From contig NZ_NIOF01000016.1 of assembly GCF_002205645.1 (NCBI RefSeq), positions 1 through 64,000 of the forward strand: DNA of 64,000 nt, written 5' to 3'. Positions 58,658 to 64,000 of the stretch are shown in pieces (within the stretch, counting starts at the first letter, position 1; each line of letters starts with the position of its first letter). The notes under the pieces were generated by a model. That model saw nothing but the letters and a program-made list of their open reading frames with translations, searched no databases and was not told the DNA's origin. Position numbers and translations under genes: made by a program. This DNA is from Roseateles aquatilis. Lineage in GTDB: Bacteria; Pseudomonadota; Gammaproteobacteria; Burkholderiales; Burkholderiaceae_C.

Positions 58658-59383
58658 TCAGTCCTCGCTCGACGCGTTCCAGAACGCCTGCGACACGCCG
58701 GGCAGTTGCTCCAGCTCGCGCATCACCGCCTCCATCTGCTCCGGCACGACGGCGGTGGCGAAGAGCGTCGCCTCGATCTCCGAGTCGGTCTGCCCGAACG
58801 GGTGCTGCTGGATGTCCCGCGCCGGATACCGCGCCGACTCCAGCCGCTCCGACACCGCCTCCAGGACCTCGGCGCGGCGGCTGCGCTCGCAGATCACGTA
58901 GACCGAGTAGGTCGCCTCGGACGACTCCTCGCTCAGCGGGCGCCGGTTGATGCGGTTCACCACCGGGCGCAGCAGCGTGTTGGCCGCCAGCACGTAGAAG
59001 GCGGCCAGCATCGCCTGCGCGTGCAGGCCGGCGCCGGCGCACGCCCCCACCGCCGCCGATCCCCACAGTGTCGCGGCCGTGTTGAGGCCGCTGACATTGG
59101 CGCCCTCCTTCATGATCGCGCCGGCCCCCAGGAAGCCGATGCCGGAGATCACGTACGCGATCACCTGCATCGGCCCCGGCGACCCGCCATGCAGCGCGTT
59201 GAACTGCACGGCGAGGTCCACGAAGACCGCGGCGCCGACCGCCACCAGCGCATTGGTCCGCAGCCCGGCCGTGCGCTGCCGCACCTGCCGCTCGAAGCCG
59301 ATCAGGCCGCCCAGCAGGAAGGCGACGGTCACGGCGTGCAGGCTGGCCAGCACGTTGGTCGCGGCGAAGGAATCGAAGCTCAT
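58658..59383 (-). CDS. MgtC/SapB-family membrane protein
   Basis: The 241-aa protein has four to five N-terminal membrane helices with GGLIGFERQVRQRTAGLRTNALVAVGAAVF and GIGFLGAGAIMKEGANVSGLNTAATLW, the MgtC/SapB signature, and a C-terminal soluble ACT-like domain (YSVYVICERSRRAEVLEAVS). MgtC proteins modulate membrane ATPase and act under magnesium or acid stress; the SapB-type bacterial ones are less understood. It is downstream of the TolC gene (37 bases) and may be part of the same transcript. Confidence 0.9.
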   Translation of the reverse strand: MSFDSFAATNVLASLHAVTVAFLLGGLIGFERQVRQRTAGLRTNALVAVGAAVFVDLAVQFNALHGGSPGPMQVIAYVISGIGFLGAGAIMKEGANVSGLNTAATLWGSAAVGACAGAGLHAQAMLAAFYVLAANTLLRPVVNRINRRPLSEESSEATYSVYVICERSRRAEVLEAVSERLESARYPARDIQQHPFGQTDSEIEATLFATAVVPEQMEAVMRELEQLPGVSQAFWNASSED

Positions 59384-59420
59384 CCGGTTCTCCCCGGGGC
59401 GGGCCGACGGGCCCCGCCCC

Positions 59421-61016
59421 TCACAAGGTCGGCTTGCCGCCGACGCTCAATTGCAGTTGCACCGTCGCGGACGCCAGATCGCTGCGGGCCTGCAGATAGG
59501 CCAGGTAGGTGTCGTCCGCCGCGCGTTGCGCGGACAGCAGTTCCAGCAGCGAGGCGGCGCCGTGACGGTAGGACGTCCTCATGCCTTCGAGGACGCGCTG
59601 CGAGTCTCCCAGCGTCATATCTCGGTAACGTGTCAGGTTTTCCCGCGAGGCCAGGTACTGCGCGTGGGTGACCCGGACGTCCGCCTGCGCCTTGAGCTCG
59701 GTCTGGCGCAGCGCCAGCAGCGCCTGCGTCACCGCCGACTCCGCCTGCACCAGGTCGCCCCGGTTCAGGCGCGACAGCGGGATCGGCACCGAGACCGAGA
59801 ACGACAGGGTGTTGGAGCGCGGCGACGGGTCCACCGGCGATCCGTCCGCGCCCAGGCTCCGCCGCCCCTGCGGCGTGTAGCCGTAGCTGACGCCGACGCT
59901 GGGGTCGACCTGGCGATTGGCGCGCACCAGGTCGGCGGCGGCGCGCGCGCTGTCCAGCGCGGCGCGGGCGATCAGCACGTCGTCGCGCTCGCGCAGCGCC
60001 TGGACTTCCAGCGCCTCCACGTCGGCCAGCGCGCCGGTCTCCTGGAACTCGCAGCGCGGCAACTGAGCGCCGAACTCCTCCGACCAACGCCGGCCCAGCG
60101 GCGCCGCCAGGCGCTCCATCGCACCGCGCGCGTCGGCGCGGGCCTTCACGACGGTGGCCAGGAACTGGTCGCGCTCGTTGCGCGATTGCAGCAGCTCCAG
60201 GCCGCCGAGATCGCCGGCGCCGTGCCGCACCTCGTTCAGCCGCACGATCTCGGACATCGCGCGCAGCGACTCCTCCTGGCGGGCGAGCGCCTCCCGCGTG
60301 CGGCAGACCTCGATGAAGGCATCCGCGGCGTCCGCGTAGGCCTGGCGCGTCACGCCCAGCAGCGTCGCTTCGCCCAGCCGCACCTGGCTCTCGGCCACCT
60401 GGACGCGGCGGGCGCGCTTGCCGCCGGTCTCGATGGTGTAGCTCAGGCCGATGCTCTGCGCGAGGCGCGGCTTGGGCTGCACCTCGCGGCTGAACTCGAC
60501 CGGGCCGGCGCTCAGCGACAGCGACGGATCCGGCCGCAGGCCGGCGATGCCGACGCCCGCGCGCGCGGCCACGACCGCCTCGCGCTGCGCGGCGACGTCA
60601 TTGCTGGAGCGCGAGACCGCGTCCAGGTAGCGCCCGAAGTCGACCTCCGGCGCGGCCGCGCCGGACGGCGTCGAGGCGGGTGAAGGCGCCGCCGCCATCG
60701 CCGATGTCGATGTCGATGTCGATGTCGATGTCGATGTCGATGCCGGTGTCGATGCCGGTGCCGGTGCCGGTGTCGGTGTCGGTGTCGGTGCCGACCTTGA
60801 CGTCGCCGCCTGCGCGTCGGTCGGCAAGGTGGCCCATGCCGACACCAGGCAGAGCGACAGGCCGACGCGGCCGAGCAGCATCGCCGCGTCCCGCAGGAAT
60901 GGATCGCCCAGGACGCCGCCCCGCGGGAGGGCGCCGCGCAGCACGGCGCCGCGCAGGACCGCCGCGCGGCGCGCGACGAGCCACAGGCGGCGAGGAAGGA
61001 AGACCGGACGGCTCAT
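59421..61016 (-). CDS. TolC-family outer-membrane efflux protein with a repeat-encoded linker
   Basis: The 531-aa precursor has an unusually long N-terminus with Arg-rich residues, a signal-like hydrophobic stretch (LLGRVGLSLCLVSAWATL) and a Thr/Pro/Ala/Ser repeat linker of about 45 residues. The TolC/CusC core follows with typical coiled coils (RLAQSIGLSYTIETGGKRARR, RHGAGDLGGLELLQSRNE, YRHGAASLLELLSAQRAADD). It forms the outer-membrane channel of the RND pump encoded just upstream, whose stop overlaps its start (ATGA). The signal peptide is atypical in its position after about 45 residues, so a downstream start is possible. Confidence 0.88.
   Translation of the reverse strand: MSRPVFLPRRLWLVARRAAVLRGAVLRGALPRGGVLGDPFLRDAAMLLGRVGLSLCLVSAWATLPTDAQAATSRSAPTPTPTPAPAPASTPASTSTSTSTSTSTSAMAAAPSPASTPSGAAAPEVDFGRYLDAVSRSSNDVAAQREAVVAARAGVGIAGLRPDPSLSLSAGPVEFSREVQPKPRLAQSIGLSYTIETGGKRARRVQVAESQVRLGEATLLGVTRQAYADAADAFIEVCRTREALARQEESLRAMSEIVRLNEVRHGAGDLGGLELLQSRNERDQFLATVVKARADARGAMERLAAPLGRRWSEEFGAQLPRCEFQETGALADVEALEVQALRERDDVLIARAALDSARAAADLVRANRQVDPSVGVSYGYTPQGRRSLGADGSPVDPSPRSNTLSFSVSVPIPLSRLNRGDLVQAESAVTQALLALRQTELKAQADVRVTHAQYLASRENLTRYRDMTLGDSQRVLEGMRTSYRHGAASLLELLSAQRAADDTYLAYLQARSDLASATVQLQLSVGGKPTL
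60703..60792 (-). repeat. Hexanucleotide microsatellite in the TolC-family gene
   Basis: Fifteen hexamers, six exact GATGTC units followed by nine close variants (GATGCC, GGTGTC, GGTGCC), run on the plus strand and encode Ser-Thr, Ala-Pro and Thr-Pro pairs in the linker after the signal. Slippage would change linker length in steps of two residues. Confidence 0.9.
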
Positions 61017-64000
61017 GCGAGTTGCTCCGTGGCGTTGTCGTCGAGGTCGCGGCGGACCGCGCGTTCGGCGGAGACCCGTTCCGCGCGGGCCTCGATCCAG
61101 TGATAGAGGGCCGGCACCAGCAGCAGCGTCAGCAGCGTGGCGGTGACCAGTCCGCCGACGACCACCGTCGCCAGCGGGCGTTGCACGTCGCTGCCCAGGC
61201 CGGTGGCCAGCATCGCGGGCGTCAGGCCCAGCGCCGCGACCGTGGCGGTCATCAGCACCGGCCGCATGCGGCTGGCCGCGCCTTCCAGCACCGCGTCGCG
61301 CAGCGGCCGGCCGTCCTCGGCGCGCAGCCGGTTGATCTGCGCCACCATCAGCACGCCGCCCAGCACGGCGACCCCGAACAGCGCGATGAAGCCGACCGCG
61401 CTCGACACGTTCAGCGTCATGCCGCGCAGATGCAGCGCCGCGAAGCCGCCGATCATGGCCAGCGGCACCACGCCCAGCACCAGCAGCGGCTGGCGCAGGT
61501 TGCGGAACTCCGCGAACAACAACAGCAGCATCACGCCCAGCGTCAGCGGCAGGATCACCGCCAGGCGCTGCTGCGCGCGTTGCAGGTTCTCGAACTGACC
61601 GCCCCACTCGACGTGGAAGCGCTGATGGTCGTAGCGCAGCCGCTGCGCCAGCGCGGGTTCGGCCTGGGCCAGGAAGCTCGACAGATCGCGCCCGCGGGTG
61701 TTGAGGCGCACGATGACGTGGCGCTCGCCCATCTCGCGCACGATGACGCTCTCCCCCACCGTGGTGCGGATGCGTGCCACGTCCGACAGCGGGACCTGCG
61801 CGCCGCCCGCGCCGGTGAGCCGCAGATCCGCGATGGCCTGCGGGCTGGCGCGCGACTCGGGCGTGAAGCGCACCGTCATGTCGTAGTGCTTCTCGCCGAC
61901 GTAGACCTGCCCGATCGACGCGCCGCCGATGCCGGTGGAGATCAGGTTGGCCACGTCCGCCGCGTTGACGCCCAGCCGCGCCGCGGCGGCGCGGTCCAGG
62001 TCGATGCGCAGGTTGGGCAGCGGCGGCTCGACGTCCACCGCCACGTCGGCCGCGCCGGGAATGCCGCGCAGCACCTCCGCGGCCTGCGCCGCGATGCGGC
62101 GGCCCTCGTCCAGGTCGTCACCGAAGATCTTGACCACCAGGTCGCTGTGCGCGCCGGACAGCTTGTCCTGCACGCCGTCGATCATCGGCTGCATGAAGGA
62201 CACGTCGTAGCCCGGCATGCGCGCGTAGCGCTCGCTCAGCCGCCTGATCAGGGCCTGCTTGCCACCGGGCGTGGTCCAGGTGTCGTAGGGCTTGAGGCCG
62301 ATGCTGGCCTCGATGTGCGACGGGGTCCAGTAGTCGGTGCCGTCGTCGTTGCGCCCGGTCTGCGTGACCATGTAGGACACCTCCGGAAAGCCCAGCGTGA
62401 CGCGGCGCAACTCGTCGGCCATGCGGCCGGCCTTGTCCAGCGTGATGCCGGGCGGCATCTGCACCTGCAGCCAGATCGAGCCCTCGTCCAGGTAGGGCAG
62501 GAAGTCGCGGCCGATGGTCCCGGCCAGCGCCGCCAGCGCGATCACCGCGCCGCCCACCGTGGCGACCAGCCAGCGCCGCGGCCCGACGGCGCGCCCGAGG
62601 AAGGCCGCGTAGCGCCGCTGCATCGCCTCCAGCACGCGGTTGTGGAAGATCCTGCGCGGCCGGCGGAAGGCCAGCCAGGCCAGCGCCGGCGTCAGCGTCA
62701 GCGCCACCAGCAACGCGCCGACCAGCGCGGCGCCGACCGCGTAGGCCATCGGGCTGAACAGCTTGTACTCGATGCGCTCGAACGCGAACAGCGGCAGGTA
62801 GGCGGCGGCGATGACGCCCATGCCGAAGAAGATCGGCCGCGCCACCTGCAGCGTGGCCACGATCGCGTCGCGCGGCGTCAGCAGCCGCCGGGCCTCCTGC
62901 TCGCGACGACGCAGGATGTTCTCCACCACCACGACGGCGCCGTCGACCAGGATGCCGAAGTCGATCGCGCCCAGCGACAGCAGGTTCGCCGGCACCTTGG
63001 CATGGTGCATGAACACGAACGCGAACAGCAGCGCCAGCGGGATGGTCGCGGCCACCACCAGCGCCGCGCGCGGGCTGCCCAGGAACAGCAGCAGCACCAG
63101 CGTCACCACCACCATGCCCTCGACCATCGTGTGGCTGACGGTGCGGGCGGTCTTCTCGATCAACGTCGAGCGGTCCAGGTAGGGCACGAGCTTGACGTCG
63201 CCCGGCAGCAGCTTGGTGTTGAGCTCGTTCACCGCGGCGTGGATGCCGTCGAGCGCGCGCGACGGGTTGGTCTCCTTGAGCAGCAGCACGATGCCCTCGA
63301 CGGTGTCGCTGTCGCCGTCCTTGCCCAGGATGCCGCGGCGCTCGACGTTGCCGTAGGTCAGCCGGCCGAGGTCCTTGACCAGCACCGGCACGCCGCCGGA
63401 GGTCTTCACCACGACATTGCCCATGTCGTCCAGCGAGCGCAGCAGGCCCACGCCGCGCACGACGTAGGACTGCTCGCCGCGGTCGACGACGCTGCCGCCG
63501 CCGCTGTTGTTGTTGGCGTTGATCGCCTCGACGACCTGGCTCAGCGTCAGCTTGTACTGGGTCAGCCGCGCGGGATCGAGCTCCAGCATGAACTGCGTGG
63601 TCAGGCCGCCGAAGTTGGTCACGTCGACGACGCCCGTGGCCTTCTTGAGCCGCGGGATGACGGTCCAGAACTGCAGCTCGGACAGCTCGCGCAGGCTGCG
63701 GCCGGGGCCCTGCAGCGTGTAACGGTAGATCTCGCCGGTGGGCGAGGTGTAGGGGTCCAGGCCGGGCGTCGCGCCGTAGGGCAGCGACACCTCGGCCAGG
63801 CGCTCCTGCAGGCGCTCGCGGGACCAGTAGCCCTCGACGCCGTCCTGGAAGACGACAGTCACCAGCGACAGGCCGAAGAGGCTGCGCGTGCGCAGCACCT
63901 GCATGCCGGGCGTGCCCAGCAGCGCGCGCTCGATGGGGATGGTGATCTGCTGCTCGACCTCCTCGGCCGCCAGGCCGTTGACCTGCGTCACGATCTGCGA
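61013..64000 (-). CDS. CusA/CzcA-type heavy-metal RND efflux pump, N-terminus beyond the window
   Basis: About 995 residues are visible, from SQIVTQVNGLAAEEVEQQIT at the right edge to the C-terminal DDNATEQLA. The features are those of heavy-metal RND pumps: porter-domain segments, GAIDFGILVDGAVVVVENIL in TM4 with the transport Asp, and the late helices VSSAVGFIALFGVAVLGGVL and ATVAALGLTPAMLATGLG. The missing part is probably about 40-50 N-terminal residues. It should expel metal cations such as Cu, Ag, Co, Zn or Cd by proton antiport together with the TolC-family protein. The membrane-fusion partner must lie outside the window. Confidence 0.92.
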   Translation of the reverse strand, partial: SQIVTQVNGLAAEEVEQQITIPIERALLGTPGMQVLRTRSLFGLSLVTVVFQDGVEGYWSRERLQERLAEVSLPYGATPGLDPYTSPTGEIYRYTLQGPGRSLRELSELQFWTVIPRLKKATGVVDVTNFGGLTTQFMLELDPARLTQYKLTLSQVVEAINANNNSGGGSVVDRGEQSYVVRGVGLLRSLDDMGNVVVKTSGGVPVLVKDLGRLTYGNVERRGILGKDGDSDTVEGIVLLLKETNPSRALDGIHAAVNELNTKLLPGDVKLVPYLDRSTLIEKTARTVSHTMVEGMVVVTLVLLLFLGSPRAALVVAATIPLALLFAFVFMHHAKVPANLLSLGAIDFGILVDGAVVVVENILRRREQEARRLLTPRDAIVATLQVARPIFFGMGVIAAAYLPLFAFERIEYKLFSPMAYAVGAALVGALLVALTLTPALAWLAFRRPRRIFHNRVLEAMQRRYAAFLGRAVGPRRWLVATVGGAVIALAALAGTIGRDFLPYLDEGSIWLQVQMPPGITLDKAGRMADELRRVTLGFPEVSYMVTQTGRNDDGTDYWTPSHIEASIGLKPYDTWTTPGGKQALIRRLSERYARMPGYDVSFMQPMIDGVQDKLSGAHSDLVVKIFGDDLDEGRRIAAQAAEVLRGIPGAADVAVDVEPPLPNLRIDLDRAAAARLGVNAADVANLISTGIGGASIGQVYVGEKHYDMTVRFTPESRASPQAIADLRLTGAGGAQVPLSDVARIRTTVGESVIVREMGERHVIVRLNTRGRDLSSFLAQAEPALAQRLRYDHQRFHVEWGGQFENLQRAQQRLAVILPLTLGVMLLLLFAEFRNLRQPLLVLGVVPLAMIGGFAALHLRGMTLNVSSAVGFIALFGVAVLGGVLMVAQINRLRAEDGRPLRDAVLEGAASRMRPVLMTATVAALGLTPAMLATGLGSDVQRPLATVVVGGLVTATLLTLLLVPALYHWIEARAERVSAERAVRRDLDDNATEQLA

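Noticed and set aside
60703-60792. A CRISPR-like array
   Set aside because: The repeat unit is six bases, in frame within a coding region and without spacers.

Overview
The window is about 64 kb of very GC-rich DNA with dense, short-spaced genes. The gene content (TolC/CusA-type metal efflux, FadE-type acyl-CoA dehydrogenase, DUF4124 and PEP-CTERM proteins, Rnk, RIO-type kinase, many Tat and lipoprotein precursors) fits a betaproteobacterium of the order Burkholderiales, perhaps the Roseateles/Mitsuaria/Pelomonas neighbourhood. That placement is an inference from family content, not from a marker gene. No rRNA, tRNA or CRISPR array was seen.

Region 1 (1-27 kb) is a mosaic of ordinary housekeeping and accessory genes. 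It opens with the cut-off end of an IS3-family insertion sequence. It then carries a Gre-fold factor, a glutathione S-transferase, a LysE exporter, a YjfB-like small protein, a FadE-like dehydrogenase, a nitroreductase, a DUF533/TerB-like protein, a RIO kinase pair, a Tat-exported phosphoesterase with a LamG-like tail, a PEP-CTERM protein, a pirin, a ChaN-like protein, a class C beta-lactamase-fold hydrolase, a HlyIII-type membrane protein, an Ig-like lipoprotein, Rnk, an AadA-type aminoglycoside nucleotidyltransferase and several unknown proteins. At 25.2-26.7 kb a small EACC1-like protein overlaps a zinc-metallopeptidase gene that is interrupted by a frameshift.

Region 2 (27.2-51.6 kb) is the centre of interest: a complete-looking contractile injection system of the extracellular (eCIS; PVC/Afp/MAC-like) type, all on the plus strand. 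The order is: orphan NarL/FixJ regulator, DUF4255 protein (Pvc16-like), an unknown 266-aa protein, one sheath, tube 1, tube 2 (Pvc5-like), a DUF5908-like small protein (Pvc6), LysM-type tube-spike adaptor (Pvc7), VgrG-like spike (Pvc8), PAAR tip (Pvc10), gp25 wedge (Pvc9), large baseplate protein (Pvc11), a fibre/adhesin-like protein, second baseplate protein (Pvc12), tape measure (Pvc14), AAA+ ATPase (Pvc15). After these come a 1004-aa membrane protein with an Ig-like module, a degenerate GH18-like domain and three C-terminal membrane helices, a small basic protein, and a DUF4157 protein with HEAWH. Most neighbours overlap by 4 bases (ATGA or GTGA), which points to a coupled operon. The palindrome GTCGCGAC recurs around the regulator promoter and in tandem upstream of the structural operon. 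The last two genes share an N-terminal SPRQ...LAQLR segment that could be a cargo-loading signal.

Region 3 (51.8-64 kb) deals with redox and metals: a lipoprotein fusing two discoidin-like domains to a di-haem (CxxCH twice) DHOR-type oxidoreductase, then on the minus strand a DUF411 protein, a cupredoxin, an OmpR/histidine kinase pair, an MgtC/SapB protein, a TolC-family outer-membrane protein with a hexanucleotide-repeat linker, and a CusA/CzcA-type RND pump that runs off the right edge. The context suggests copper or other heavy-metal handling.
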